Counted from the first letter of the stretch, positions 10,882-24,043 are shown. The stretch is 64,000 nucleotides of DNA from Apodemus sylvaticus (GCF_947179515.1 NC_067487.1:44642014-44706013), one strand, 5' to 3'. The notes: generated by a model from the sequence alone, not told the origin. Program-made: numbers and translations.

Positions 10882-11934
10882 GCTTCAGGGGATTTTAAAG
10901 CTGTCCTGGTTATCAGCTTATCCTTGTAGGTTTCTGCTTATCTTATCAGGAAAAGGCATCACGTTTGCTTCCTTCAGCTAATAAGGTCTGGAGCAGAGCT
11001 TTCCTCTGCAGCACAGTAATTCCTCTTGCAGACAGAAACCTTCAGTCTGCTGCTCTTCCCTGTCCTTATCTCTCTCTTTAGTTTTGTTTGCAGAGCAACC
11101 AGAGTGGCAAATCCGTTTTGCAGGACATTTTCAATTTGGAGACAATAAAGAAGCATCTTTCTCCTTTCTCAAAGAATTCCAAGTACATTTAGCTTGCTAG
11201 AGGCCTAAATATTGGTTGGAAGTATAATTCCTAAGGGTAAAATAATATATGAGACCTGCTTCACTCAAGCACAGGTTATATTTCTGGTACTTTCCTGAAA
11301 GACAATAGGCAAAGAGCTTAGGTCTTACTTCCCCTTCTTGTAATCTGGTGATGAAATACGCGATTCATGGGGATTTGCAAAATGCAGAGGAGTAATAGAA
11401 ACATTGCTTAACTACTTATTCTGGTCTTACTGCCATCTCCAATAAGAGTGCAAACTAAGATAACCCTGGAGAGTAACCAGAATCAGTGTGAGCATTATTG
11501 CTTTAATTTGTCATAGCTCTAAAGTACAACCATCCTCTATTTAAATTGGTAGCTTTGGAAGGCACATATTCAGTTTAACATTACTTTATTACTGAAAATG
11601 AGTGGTAATTTTAAGCAGGTTATAGTTTTATAGGTGTAAATATTAGATTAGGACAGTTGATCAAGATGCAAGTGAAATTCGGGTGAATAAGTGCCTGTCT
11701 GTATTTGGACACAAAGGAAAATGAAAGTTTTGAATTTCCCGTGATAAAGCAAAAGACTTAGCCATGAGACAACAGAGACATTTTGAAGGTAAGCATTGAA
11801 GATTCAAGGCATAGTTACAGCTGTGGGAGCTAGTGTGAAAGCACTATGAGGTAATCCCCAATGAACAGACAACTTGTCAAATCCTTCCTGGATTCCTGCA
11901 GCCTGTCACAGACTCCCAGTCTTAAGAGGAATGT
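10880..11934. other. Unique sequence, nothing recognised
   Basis: The 60-codon minus-strand frame at 10974-11156 has no family resemblance that I recognise. No splice-supported exon. Confidence 0.45.
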
Positions 11935-12235
11935 GAGAACTTGAGGAAGGTTCAGAGGACAGTCACCAAGATAATGAATTGGTTGTAAAGTAAGACCTAC
12001 AAGGGAAGGTGAAAAGATCTGGGATTATTCAACTTGGAGGCAAGGACTAAGATGTTATTTAAATCCACAAGTCAAAAATATATGGTTCCCATCTCCTGCT
12101 TCTCCATGAATTAAAAGCAAGAGATCTGTTTAAATCTCAGGATGGGAAATTTATGGAATTTAAACAATAATTTAACAAGCAGGTTCATTACACATCATTA
12201 AGAAGTCTGGAGAGTGCTTTCCAAAATGTATGTGT
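11935..12235 (+). mobile_element. Probable ancient CR1/L3 LINE relic
   Basis: The stretch with 'ggttcagaggacagtcacca' followed by a gtgaaaagatctgggatt-att-caacttggagg segment follows the order of the CR1/L3 ORF2 3' end (text coding 'RV-RR-T—L—LGLFNLE-RR' in the consensus). The following 150 bp keeps a weaker parallel. CR1/L3 copies predate placental mammals. Identification is by recalled consensus and is tentative. Confidence 0.4.
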
Positions 12236-12787
12236 TCCTTTAAATTGTATAATTTATTTACATATTTATTTTAGTTAGCTGCGAATGTGCCCTCTTTGAT
12301 GAAGAACCTAAATGACCTAGTAGGGTCTACCAGGCCTTAAATTTCACTGAAATACACAGTTCACTATTAATAGCCCACTAAGCCATTGCCACATTTTTAG
12401 CTGTTTCTCTCCCTTATATACTTAAGATTGTGGAAGTGAAGAAGAACTTGAGGTAACTTGAGCCAAGATGCATCTGTCAGAAGGAGTGGGGCTTTGAATA
12501 GAAAGGCAGAAGAGAACAGAAGTGCATCTCAAACAAATAGGATAGACTTTAAGGCAATGGACTTGTGAATGGCACTGATATTTCTTGTCCATGGAGCCCA
12601 GTCTAGGCATGGTTGGCACGGGCTGTGCTTAAAGAACATGGGAGCACATGTCACACGCTGAAGAGACTTTTGACAGCTTGTCACATGGGGGTTTTGCCTT
12701 CAGAATAAAGCTGGTCTTCAGTTCCTTGGTGTGAGAAAATGGAAATTAAAAGGGAAGTTTTCTCATCACTGTTTTGGTTGAGGAGAG
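12236..12787. other. Unique sequence
   Basis: No repeat or gene recognised. Confidence 0.5.
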
Positions 12788-13084
12788 CCAGTACCCCCCC
12801 CCCCCCAGAGCTCCCAGGCACTAAACCACCAACCAAAGATTACACATGGAGGGACCCATGGCTCCAGCTGCATATGTAGCATATGTCTGGCCTTGTCATA
12901 CATCAATGAAAGGAGAGGCCCTTGGTCCTGTAAAGGCTTGATGCCCCAGTGTAGGGGAATGCCAGGACAGGAAAGTGGGAGTGAGTGGGTTGGTGGAGGG
13001 ATAATGGGATAGGGGGGTTTAGAAGGGAAACGAGGCAAAGGGATAACATTTGAAATGTAAAAAAGAAAATGTCTAATAAAAAAA
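12788..13084 (+). mobile_element. Young mouse L1 3' UTR, 5'-truncated
   Basis: An almost intact copy of the L1Md 3' UTR from 'ccagtacc' through 'gggacccatggctccagctg' and 'ccagtgtaggggaatgccag' to the terminal gaaatgtaaa and an A-rich tail. A 13-base C-run (12794-12806) has expanded at the left. Severe 5' truncation is typical of L1 integration. Low divergence makes it one of the youngest elements in the window and supports a Mus source. The 144-residue minus-strand frame across it is a by-product. Confidence 0.9.
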
Positions 13085-13435
13085 TAGCAGTGGGAATGAT
13101 CAATCATAGATAAGAGATGCCTCCTGCAGTGAAGACCTATAGGTGTGTACACAGAAAATGTATATGATAGATCAGCTACCAAGTGAGTCACACAGTGCAT
13201 GAAAGCAAAAGAGCGGGATATTCGGAAAGACTGAGTAAAACATAATGTTTAGTTTGATGTATTTATTCCTTGGAAACAAATGATAACTAACATAAATACT
13301 ACTTAAGTGACACATAACTCTATCTATTCATTTAATAAAATGGTGATCATTATGAAGTAAGCATCCCATGAGATATAAGATCTCTGTGCCTGTCAATATG
13401 TAAACAGAAAACCTGCTTTTCTTGAGCCAATCCTA

Positions 13436-13700
13436 TTTGACATTTGCTCTCATCCTGTGATGGATGAATAGGTAAGTAGAATATGTTATATGCATATAAT
13501 GGGATATTACTCAACCTTATAATGAAAGGGTTTTCTGACATATATTAAAATATGGGAGAATCTGGAAGACATCACACAACATGAAATAAACCAGTTCAAA
13601 ATAATGTATAATTTCTTATATTTGAGCTATTTGAAGGACCAATTCATCAGGAATACCAATGCAAACGGTGTCTGGCCTGAAACTGGGGAAAAGGTATGTA
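13436..13700 (+). mobile_element. Ancient L1M 3' UTR fragment
   Basis: The order 'taatgggatattactcaacc', then a diverged tgaaagggttttctgacat segment, then gaagacat-acatgaaataaa-cagt matches the old mammalian L1M 3' UTR (recalled as aatggaatattattcagcc...ttgaagacattatgctaagtgaaata). Strongly decayed, no coding capacity. Confidence 0.65.
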
Positions 13701-15827
13701 GATTGAAAACCTTGAGATTGGATGTAAATCGGTGCAAATATAGGTAACCTCACTGGACTGCATACTTTCAAGTTCTCAAAGCACTAAAGCTTGCATATGT
13801 TTTATCACTATTACTTGTTAAGGCCTTTGTTGAGGTGTTTGCATTTAGTTATAACCTGAACTTCTCCTTTAAATGTGAGATTGGAACAAAGCAGGACTCT
13901 GGACATGTTGGAGTTTGCCAATTCCCAGACTTTTTGCTGTAATTCTTATAGTTAGGTTAAGAGTACCCAATGTTTTCTCTTTGATGTTCAAATGACATAT
14001 AATGCCCAGTGAGGTTAGAGGGTAATGTGTTGGTATCATTTTCTGTAATAAGGATTCTTGGCTGGGAAAGGATTTTTTTCCCTCTGTTTTAAGAAAGGGA
14101 AGGGCATTACTAAAGCAGGACTCCCGACTTAAAGCAGAGCTCAGAGCGCATGAGGTTTATCTCAGGAATAATCCACCTGGCTCTCCTGGTGATAAACTCG
14201 GGCAAAGCACATTAAATCCTGACAATGTTTGTTATATCAGTCAATAAAGCAACATCAAGGAGAGGACTCAGGTCCCCAGACATTCAGGAGACAGAGAACT
14301 CTGCTTAGCCAGGGGAAGTTTGTGAATTCCTGTTTGCTAGACATAATAGCCCAAGTTTCCCAGATGATCCTGACAGTTTCCATTTAATGACCCATTCACT
14401 GTTTTGCTTAAGGCTGAAGATAGAATGGGCTGGGAATCTTAGGATTTGTAGTTGTTACATTGTTTCTTTAGTCAAATGTTTTGATTTATATTAGAACTCT
14501 ACAATAGTCTTCCCCAGGTACTGGCTGATTTTCTTTAATTATTGGTTATTTTTTATAGAGGGTAGAGAAGGGTTTGGGTGAATAAAAAAGGCTTCCATTC
14601 TGATGGAAAGCAGGCACACAGTAGTTACACAGTTCTCACCACACAGGGGAAAGGACCGTGATAAACATTATTAGATGATACTCAAAGAAAAAAACTGAAT
14701 TTACATAGTAATGTTATTTAATATTTTCTTGTGATTGTGGACTTAAAATATCTACTTGAAAGGTATTCTTGTTGAAATTCCCCACAACAAATGTCATTTA
14801 GGTTCATTACATTACTTATTTATCTTCATATCTATGGATTGTAGCATGTAATAATATAATATATTGTATCCTGATTGTTTGACTGGACTATCTTAATGAC
14901 ACTGGTTTAACCAGATTCTCCCACTAAAGGGAACAATTGCTTGAAAGTGGCATAACAGGAAAGATTTAGTTTTAGCTTCTGTTTCTTGCCATGTTGGCCA
15001 GCCAGATGTATTTAGTCTGCTAAAATGTTGTCTTTGCTTGTTATATCTGGGTTTTAGTCCTTGTTCCAAATAATTGGATCCTTAATTCAATCTTAATAAT
15101 AACCTGCTGCTTCCTTCTAAGGTAAGAAGCACCACTTTTAACTGAGTCTTCCAGGCAAGCTCCCACGCTGTTGACAAAACACTGAGACCCCCCAAAGAAG
15201 CCTAGAGCCAACCTATTCTAAAGAATTTCCTCTCCCATCAGTAGCCTTTTGACAAGGTAACTTTACATCAGCTACAAGTTTAAAAGTCTGTGTTTGTCAT
15301 TGGGTGGAGCCTACCTCTTATTTTGTATAGACTACTTTTAAGAAGCTCGAATATTTGCCAGACAAAGGCTGTGGTTGTTATTTCTTTTTGTCTTTCAAAC
15401 GATGTCTTCCAGTTCTGTCTTATATTGCTTTTCCTTAAAGCTCACACTTTGGGTGTAATACATCCCTACACAGCTGACTAGAGAGGCAGTTACATGCTTT
15501 TCCTAATAGGCCTGTGAACCTGTCCTACTCTGTCAGCAGCCTGTAAGCCTAATGGGACACTTGCACTTCTTTCTCTCGGATGCAGGAATTTCATGTCTAT
15601 AGGAATGATCTCAGAAGGCACTTGATGAATCCCCTTCCATTTTGTACTGTTTTTAATAACACTGTTTGACCAGATCTTAATTCAGGCGTTTAATAGTACA
15701 TTGTTAACCAATTCACCACTGTTTATCCAAATAAGGTTTAAGATCTCCTAAGAAGAGGCTAATTCTGAATCCAGTCTTTACTTACAAAGATTAAAAAAGT
15801 ACCAGTCCGTAATTATTTTAAAATTGG
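13701..15827. other. Long unique stretch, no gene seen
   Basis: About 2.1 kb without recognised repeats. The 14100-14290 segment has slightly raised CpG content. No exon with both splice signals and an open frame was convincing. Confidence 0.45.
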
Positions 15828-15985
15828 AGTGTTTTTGAGAATTCCATGCATGAGTGCTTATCGATATAAATTTTACCCTTTGCCCTCTCACCTTCAACTC
15901 CCCCTGTGCCACCCCCACCCTCTCAAGTTAAGCATCTCTTTCTCTCCTTTTTGATTATTCTTGTTATGGGTGGGGTAAATATCGC
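15828..15985 (-). mobile_element. L1 (Lx-type) 3' end fragment
   Basis: It begins with the minus-strand Lx tail text 'tgagaattccatgcatgagt' and runs through a pyrimidine-rich region to about 15985. Short and 5'-truncated. Confidence 0.5.
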
Positions 15986-16322
15986 GATTAAGCCTGTTAC
16001 ATGCAGTTAAAAAGGCTGTGGCTTCTGCGCATGTGCTATAAGATCCTCTGGATGGCTCTGGCCTACAGAATAGGACAGACAAAGGAGGATGAGGAAGGAA
16101 GAGTATCCTAAACAGAGGAAGGAGGGAACACTAGATAGATGGAAGCACGAGGTAGGCAGACAAGCTGCAGCCATGGAGTAGTCAGAACAAAGGACCAGAA
16201 GTATTTGTTCCAGCGTCATTTCTAAGGAGGAAACAGGATAAATATTTGTTTTAACCTCCATATAGTCCATACTTCCAGAGCAGCTATTAAGATTTTTCTA
16301 GCTTTGAAAATTTACTTCATTT

Positions 16323-16324
<2 letters not shown>

Positions 16325-16380
<56 letters not shown>

Positions 16381-16445
16381 CCTCCCACCCTCCCTCTCTC
16401 TTTCTCTCTCTCTATGAGAAAGTGAGTGTGTATGTGTGTGTGTAA
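16325..16445 (+). repeat. (TC)n then (TG)n microsatellites
   Basis: A long TC run to about 16376 is followed by imperfect TTC/CCCT pyrimidine text and a GTGTGT patch ending near 16443. Purine/pyrimidine strand asymmetry is strong. Confidence 0.9.
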
Positions 16446-16529
16446 AAGTGAATATGTGTGTATGTTTATATAGTACAGTGTGTCAAAAGATAAAAGGATA
16501 ACTTTTGATATTTCTGAGAATTTAAATTT

Positions 16530-16625
16530 TGGACAATTTTTTCTTTTTTAATTGATATATTTTTATTTACATGCTATACACATTTTTTGAAATATCTCAT
16601 AGTTTCCCGCCCCCAAATACACAGT
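16530..16625 (-). mobile_element. Short L1 3' end (tail)
   Basis: The minus-strand L1 terminus is recognisable from 'atttttatttacatgctata' followed by pyrimidine-rich text. Less than 100 bp remains. Confidence 0.45.
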
Positions 16626-18529
16626 TCTGGTTTTATGTGTCAACTAAATGAATTTTTGTCAAAAACATACAAAAATAATATGATAAGATAGCCATGTTTT
16701 GATATAATTTAAAACACAGCATATACTGTGATCTGTACAGAAAGTTCTGATCCTAGAATACAATAGTTAATGATATCATATCAAAAAAACACTAACTGCA
16801 GTCAGTAGCATGTAAATCAATCTTAATTATTGCTAATAATGGAAAATGTGAAAATAAACAAGTACTTTTAACCATGCCTGTGAAATGAACAATTAAAGAA
16901 AGAAGCCATCATTCTGCTGTTGGCCTAGGACCTAACTTCTTTAGAAATAGCATTTCTAATGTATATTAAAGCACACCTGTTATGCCTATAAACTGAAGAA
17001 TCCACTTCTGAGATTTTCATTTAAGGGAAATAATTCAATACAGAAAATGGTTCTGTTAGGAGTACTCACACACAATGAAAACCAAGATAGCTTGAAACCT
17101 ATTTAAATACACAAAACTGTCCAAATGATTAAAACCTTACATTAGTTAGTATTAGGAGGCCCACTCCGTGTTCCATGCTTCCTAGAATTTTCAAAACTAA
17201 TTCATGTAATTTAAACACTGGCTTCGAGTGAATGCCAAGGTGACAGAAATGGTATTTGGTTTGTTTTAACATTGCTGGTAATTTAAATTTTTATTCATGT
17301 TTTTTCAGAATTTTATAAATTTCCCAAGCATGTCACAAATTGTTTCTTTACTTTAAAAATGAATAAAACGTGAAATTACATTTGGCCATATGTATACCAA
17401 CCAAGAAGGCACACTTGCAATGTGCAGCTGTGCAAAGTTCTTTTCCTCTCCAGTTATTTGCATCATGGGCCAGTCTGATTCTTCTTTGTTGTTAATGACT
17501 TTCTCACGTATACTACACACGTGCAATTACATAGGTTTCTGCTGTACATGAGTGTGTAATGTATTTCATGCTTGTATAAATAAGTACACATGTCTACAGA
17601 CATGTGTGTTATAATAACATTGGAGTCAAACTTTCAAAATGCCATTGCAAAGTCAAAAAAAAATCTTATCACAAAGTTGTTCTCTTGCTGATATTTTAGA
17701 ATTTCAGTCAGTGTCACCCAGTGAGATGTCTGATTTCAAAGTTCATTGACATACCGAGTATCCAAAATTAAATTCTAATCAGGGGTAATGTAAGCAAAAT
17801 AAAGCAAAGCTAAACCCAAACCGCCAACTAGCAAGATGTCACCAGGTGTGCTAACTCAGAAGCATAGCTTGCTAGTTCTGACTTTTCCGGTGAGACACCA
17901 CAGGGTGGAACTCAGAATTAGCTTTGAGACCCAAATCAGAACTGTTGCCACATCTTCAAATACTAGGCAGAAGAAAATCCCGCAAATTACAAAGTAAGTC
18001 ACTCAATTCTAAGATTTATCTTTATAAAAAGCAAAATCCTAAAACATGTTCTCTCAGTAGGAAGTAATTTTGTCAGTATCCTTAAGAGTGGAGGAGCATC
18101 TCAAAGAAATGTTTCTTTAATTATCTGTAGCACACATTTGGACAATCAGATTAAAAAATTTCCAGTTTATTTTAATATTTCCCTACCACTGAGGTAGCCC
18201 ATATAATGCCAAAGATGTACTAAAGTGTTTGTGCAATAAAGCCTCACATATTTTAATATACTTGAAGTTATTATTTACATTTGTAGTGGAACAAGTAAAA
18301 TGTCATGCATACAGATATGAAAGGATAAACATGCAAGCTGGCAATTTCTAATATAAGCAAGATGAAATTCTTTTACTGTAGCACAGTTTAACACTATAGA
18401 TATCAAAATTCTCATAATCTGAGATCTTTCCTTCATTTCCATTATGTAAGTAAGGGTACAATTGCAATTAATTTACCTTTTAAATACTTTGAGATTCTTC
18501 TCCCTGCTATGCATTGGTATAAAATTATG
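16626..18529. other. Unique AT-rich stretch
   Basis: No recognised repeat family or gene feature over about 1.9 kb. Confidence 0.5.
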
Positions 18530-18590
18530 TTTTATATATATACATACACACATATATATATATACACATATATACATGTATATATCTGCT
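18530..18590 (+). repeat. AT/CA simple repeat
   Basis: Interrupted TATATA / CACACA low-complexity DNA with local self-complementarity. Confidence 0.85.
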
Positions 18591-20290
18591 GTTTTCCATG
18601 TGTAAAGCAATTAAAACTTAGTAAACTTTGAAAATTGCACAGTAGGTTCTGATAATTTTGAATATTCAAAAGTTTGCTACCCTGACAAAGAAAATCACCC
18701 ATTAACTTATAAAGCCTAAATTATTATGTGTTATTTTTAAACAATCTTTGTTTCAACATCAAATTATATGTTATTGTCTTCTTTTTTAACTCCAGTGAAT
18801 ATATGGCATATCATTAACATCTTCTGCTACCTCTTTACTAATCAAAATTTCTAATTAAATATAAAATTAAATATATTATAATTTATTTTATCAAATCTGT
18901 TCCTCTAAAAATAGATTGAGAAGTTTAATGACATCTTTCAAAAAAAATTCAGTCCTTCAAATTTGATAAATTATGCAGTAATTTAGATTTTAATCAATAC
19001 GAGGAAAGTATCAATTGTGCTTTCTTAAATTTCTAAATTGAAAATGAACTGTTGATATGCCAAATGAAAACTGCATTTTGAAGCGATTTGCTTTAACTGT
19101 TTTGTAAGAGATGGTATTCCACTGGAAAGTCTACAGAAAATGCTAAATCCATATTTGTACTGTCAAGCTAGAAGCTTCTGCTCAATTTTTTCCCTGCATG
19201 CTAGTAAGTATGTGAGCTTGATGTTGGCAGATGTATGCTTCCAAGTGTTCCAGGAAAATTGGTATGTGATAAATTGCTGCTTGTTTCCAATCTGAAACAG
19301 GTATGGTGATCCCTCAAATAAACCGTATACATCAGAAGGTTTAAGCCCTTCACTAAACAGCTCAGAAACACTAGAGAAATCTAAAATGGTAAGGTTATTT
19401 TTTTCTCTTCTATCTTGTTCTATATAAGGAAGGCATGGTGCAAGATGAAATAGAAATATAAACTTACCAGGATCGTACGTACGTACGTGTTCTACATTTC
19501 TAGCAGGCATATGTTTGAGAGGCTGTACAGAGCCAGAAAAGGGTTAAAGGGCTACCAGATGGAGCCTGGAGTACTGAAGTGTGCAGTTTCAATCCTAAGT
19601 GCTACCATGGGGCTCATAGTAACCTTCATTGTTGAAAAGGAGCCACCAGCTGGAACAAGATTTGTAACCACATTAGAAGCAAGTTCTAGTTGTCAGTGCT
19701 TGGGGCAAAAGATTGTAAGAAGTGAACAGCTGTCTCCTTGGAGAAAAGAGATCAGTTTTGGTGAATTCTTTGACAAGTGTGCCACGGATGGAAGGGGTTG
19801 ATAGGGGTCAGACAGATGAAGATCTTAAAATGTAGCCTTAAGGTCAAAAGGGGGAAAAATGAAAGTACGATTTGAATATTGCTAGACTTGTATGGTAAAG
19901 GAAGCTAATGCAAAAATAATTCTTGCAGTGTGTGCTGAAAGGAAGACACATGACTTCATGTGAGCTTGGGGCAGCATTCAATGAGAAAGCCATAGATCAA
20001 GGTCTTTTGCTTTTAGATCAAACCATACTTTAAGTAGTAAATTCAGTATTTATTGCCCATTACAAGCACATATGCTTTGTGCTATGTTGAAAAAAAAATC
20101 CTTACTCTGTATAATGGAAAAATATGTAAAAATACAAAATTTTAAGACTATGTTATAAATATTGTGCTATGGTCAACTGGTGATTTCTACTGCATATTCT
20201 GCTGAAGGGCCGTCACTGATTTGGGATGCAGTCAATGAACATAAATCTATATAGTGCAGGCAATTTCATGCTGTAAGCTCTTGCTCTCTC
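18591..20290. other. Unique stretch around exon-like segment
   Basis: No interspersed repeat recognised. Two modest open frames (19163-19510 minus, 19487-19801 plus) overlap here. Neither shows a domain, and the plus frame has no supporting upstream exon. Confidence 0.4.
19468..19522 (-). other. Exon-like 55-nt open segment
   Basis: On the minus strand an acceptor-like 'ttttctggctctgtacag' precedes 55 nt that are open in the frame PLKHMPARNVEHVRTYDP. They end at a consensus-perfect donor CTG|GTAAGT (GT at 19467-19466). The segment contains the self-complementary run cgtacgtacgtacg (19474-19487). I recognise no protein family and see no partner exons. The splice signals may be chance. Confidence 0.2.
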
Positions 20291-20291
20291 T

Positions 20292-20500
20292 CATTTTTAT
20301 TTTATATACAAGTGTGCTGCTTGCCTGCATGTCTGTTCCCCACACACACACGCCTTATTCTTGCACAGTCCAGAAGAAATCTTTAAATGGATCCCAGGAA
20401 CTGGAGTGAGAGACGATGGTGAGACATCATCTAGGTGCTGGAACTTGAATCTGGCATCTTTGGAAGAACAGCCAGTGTTCTTAATTGCTAAATTATTTCT
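20292..20500 (-). mobile_element. B2/B3-type SINE
   Basis: The minus-strand tRNA-derived SINE is recognised from 'tctggcatctttggaagaac', then agccagtgttcttaattgct (the decayed form of the B2/B3 head). Its AT-rich end is at the left. Considerably diverged, so it is an old copy. Confidence 0.65.
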
Positions 20501-20689
20501 CGTCTTCCTTTATTTAAATTTTTGAGAATTTCATAATGAACACATTGAATTTACATACTTTCTAACCCTGTCTCTTCTCCTCCAATTCCTTTGATGCACC
20601 CACCTCCTCTCCCATTTTTGGCCTCTTATTCTGTATTTTATTAGTATTATTGTTATATTTTTATATAAACAGTTACTAATCACATACAG

Positions 20690-20690
<1 letters not shown>
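20501..20690 (-). mobile_element. L1 (Lx-type) 3' end fragment
   Basis: The Lx tail signature 'ttgagaatttcataatgaac' is followed by a pyrimidine-rich block and AT-rich DNA leading into a CA repeat. Confidence 0.5.
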
Positions 20691-20694
<4 letters not shown>

Positions 20695-20732
<38 letters not shown>

Positions 20733-20735
20733 ACA
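20695..20735 (+). repeat. (CA)n microsatellite
   Basis: A CA run of about 18 units that adjoins the L1 fragment. Confidence 0.95.
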
Positions 20736-21033
20736 CACTAATAAGTGAATTTAGTTTTACCTCAAAGTACATGTGTTCAGAACTAACTACTCATACATAT
20801 TTAAACCAGTATTTCTGCATCTATCTATCTCTCTTCACAGGGTTCTTTATAATTTGTTAGTGCTGTATTGACTTTCTCATCTAGAAAACACTAAGATCTC
20901 CTCCTGGCACTTATAATCCCAGTAGATAAGAACGACTAAAGAATAGCCTTCAACCTTCTCTTGGGAGAACAACAATCTATTTACTAAAAGAGTTAGCAAC
21001 TACAACTGGCAGGGCTGGATCTAGAGTTCTCTT

Positions 21034-21188
21034 TCATAAATCAAGTTTTATGGAAATGTAGCTGTGCTCATTCATTTACAAATAGTCCATGGCTCCTTCT
21101 TCACCCAAATGGCAGAAGTGTATCTGTGGGAAAGGGAATTTATGACCTGCAAAGCCCAAAATATTTACTACCTGGTCCTTTATAGACC
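21034..21188 (+). mobile_element. Ancient hAT-Charlie MITE
   Basis: Reads 'caagttttatggaaatgtag', then a gtgctcattcatttac segment and 'cctgcaaagcccaaaatatt' followed by tactacctggtcctttata. This is the order of a well-known placental hAT non-autonomous element (consensus '...tatggcctgcaaagcctaaaatatttac...'). It is heavily mutated, as expected for an insertion older than the rodent-primate split. The family number is uncertain. Confidence 0.7.
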
Positions 21189-21197
21189 TTCCGTGTC

Positions 21198-23847
21198 TCC
21201 TACTAAATTGTCTTAACTTCTACTCTGTATCTACCCTCCTTAATCTTTTTAACCTTTCCTTCCTCCTTAGAAGATACCTTGATATAACTCCCTTCCTTCC
21301 ATTCAGTGACTGTCCACAATAGTCTTTCTTGAGTTTTCATCCAAGAAACATTACTTTAAAAGGCATAAAATGATGCTCATATGAATGGCTTCTGGAGAAA
21401 TATCAAACTGGTAGACAACAATTACTAAGTGTCACTCTTACCTATGAATATATAGTTCTCATATTGACAGAAAATTAAACTTTACCTAAAGCACCATAAA
21501 CATAAAAGATGAAGCCTAGTTTGGTAGGATAATCAACTCCAAATCTTAGTGTCTATCTGCTTGTCAATAAATGAACATTTTCCTTCAAAGAATACTACTG
21601 TTCCCCTGGATGGGTCAGGCTATCCTGTTCCAAATATTATCATAAAGTTTAATGTAAGCAAGGTAGGCAACTCACAAGTGATTTTTCTCCTAGTATTTAA
21701 TATAAATATATTGAGAATATACACACACATACATGTTACACATAGTAATTTAAATTATTATACATACATTATGTACTGAATATTATGATGTTTGTATCTA
21801 TACATAAATAACTGATAACCATATATTTGCCTAATTTAATAAAATCATATTAAATATACTGAAATTAGCTGTAAAAATACTGTAGACAGGGTGACGCTTA
21901 GCTGTCTTAAACCCCCTCTGCAAATTATTGTTACCTTGTCTTTATAAGGGTGTACACAATCTATTTCAAGAATGAAAAATGACCTCACCATTAGTGCCTC
22001 AAAGGACTTATTTGCTTATTTTCTGAGATTAACTTATTCATTCACAAAAACAAATGGCTGTAACCACAATTTTCAAGAAAAGTATCCAATAATTTAGTGA
22101 AAAGCAACAACAAAAGGCTGTGTTGTTTGTAGGATGCGCCCTGTGTGTAAGGAGACTGTAATGTTATTAAATAGTGTGTAAATATCATATAGTCATCTTC
22201 AAAATGAGAAATTCCACTTGGTCAAAATTTTTTTTCTTTTTTACTTTTTAGATTTAATGAATATTATTAGTTCTTTGGATCAAATTTGAATATGTTTTAA
22301 ATATTTTTTTAAAATGATAGCCATTTTCATAATACACATGAAAAATACTTGAGCATGGACCTCTGGTAGTGAAATGTCTGTTTAAAAGGGTTAAAGTACA
22401 GCCACTCAGGACTAAGCTGGCCTTTGTCAGCAGGCACTTGACATTTGAATGCATCTATTCTCCCTGTGTTGAGGGGTCAACACGATAAAATAGCTCTCAT
22501 TGAATCCTGGTGGTTTGGGAGGATGTTACTAAAATGCTCGTTAGGGATGCTGATGCTGACCTTTGAAGGGGTCACTTTCACCTGAGTGACCTGTGAAATC
22601 TCATGGTCAAGAAGACAAAAAGAACAGTTAACAAGCCAGATATGGCCAATGCAGAAGCAGCTCTGGCTTGGCTTTGTGCTTAACTGCTGTCTCTCCAGGG
22701 ACATCTACAGCCCTGTCAGGACTGTGAACACAGATGTGATTCCTTCACATTGGTGTTCATTTTCCTTTTCTAAATCTCAAAGCAATTCAACCACAGCAAG
22801 TTTGTGACACTCATTGTTTTCATTCTTATAATTCTTGCTCAAGCTAGGTCATTAGGATGATTCTCATTTTAAGAACTGGACTTGGTGGGGGCAGTCAATT
22901 AAAAACCATTACAGTAAACAAATCATTGAAACCATGTCAACCTTTGCAACCTTTGATGTAGCTATTTACTGAATGAATTTCTTCTAAGGTGGACTGATAT
23001 TACAAGATAAGGTAAAACCTCTATATATCATCAATCTTTATGTCAACAATTATACCATTACATGAAACAAATAAAAATTTCAAATTAAATGTAGTACTTA
23101 TTTTCCTCTGGAATGACAATCATTTAAATTTAGGATTTTAATAAAAGGAATTAGTTAATTATTATTCCACATAAGGTAAACATGTTTATTTCAAAACCAA
23201 AATGCTAAGAACTGTTTCTAGGAAATTTTATATAAGCTGTTTAATAATATAAAATGAAAGGAGAAGTCAATGATTGGGGAGAGATTCACAAAGATTTGTG
23301 ATTCACTTCCAGATGGAATTTTTAAATTATGAGAATTCATAAATGAAATAATGAAGCAGATTCATTGTCTGTGAGGTCAAAGTCAGAGTCCATCTGTAGA
23401 TGACAATGATATTGTATGGCATTTGGAACATTCATATGAACATCTGCCACAGGCGCACACTGCTGTCCCCACCCTCCTTCCAATCCATTATGTTGACTTC
23501 TTTTTCAACATTGTTTTGCTCTCATTCTTGGATTCAGTATTAGCTATGGTTACAAAAAATACACAAAGATTGTCACCCATGTGTTTCAAGTACTGGCATA
23601 CCAAGGAGAGCAGATTCTTTGAGTTATATTTTAAGATAACTTTTCCATTTCCACTTGAAAGACATCCATTTCTAAGGTGAAATAGTAAATCTATTTCTAT
23701 CACTTTATTTTGAACACAGTGAATACTTGCCTTTCTTGTTACTTTATCTGTGGTAATCGAAGACTTGACTCAGAACTCTATGCCTCCTAGTCTGTAATCA
23801 TGTAATATATCAAGGACCCTGCCCATGACAACACTGTACACTGTGAG

Positions 23848-23848
<1 letters not shown>
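21198..23848. other. Long unique stretch, no gene seen
   Basis: About 2.6 kb with no recognised repeat except a small CA patch (21719-21730). Two overlapping antisense frames (22477-22807) have no family similarity that I recognise. Confidence 0.45.
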
Positions 23849-23913
<65 letters not shown>

Positions 23914-23998
23914 GAGAGATAGATAATAGATATAGATATGGAGATGGAGATGGAGATGAAGATGGAGATGGAGATAGAGATAGATGGATGGATGGATG

Positions 23999-24042
<44 letters not shown>

Positions 24043-24043
24043 T
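23849..24043 (+). repeat. Compound microsatellite (TA, GGAGAT, GATG, GATA)
   Basis: Four motifs succeed each other: about 30 TA units (to 23910), degenerate GATA/GATATG, a GGAGAT hexamer run (about 23938-23972), GATG (about 23984-24000) and a pure GATA run to 24040. It abuts the tail side of a minus-strand L1, consistent with microsatellite growth from an L1 A-tail. Confidence 0.95.

Noticed and set aside
12766..13200. 144-residue minus-strand frame
   Set aside because: It is antisense to a young L1 3' UTR and extends only because of that sequence's composition.
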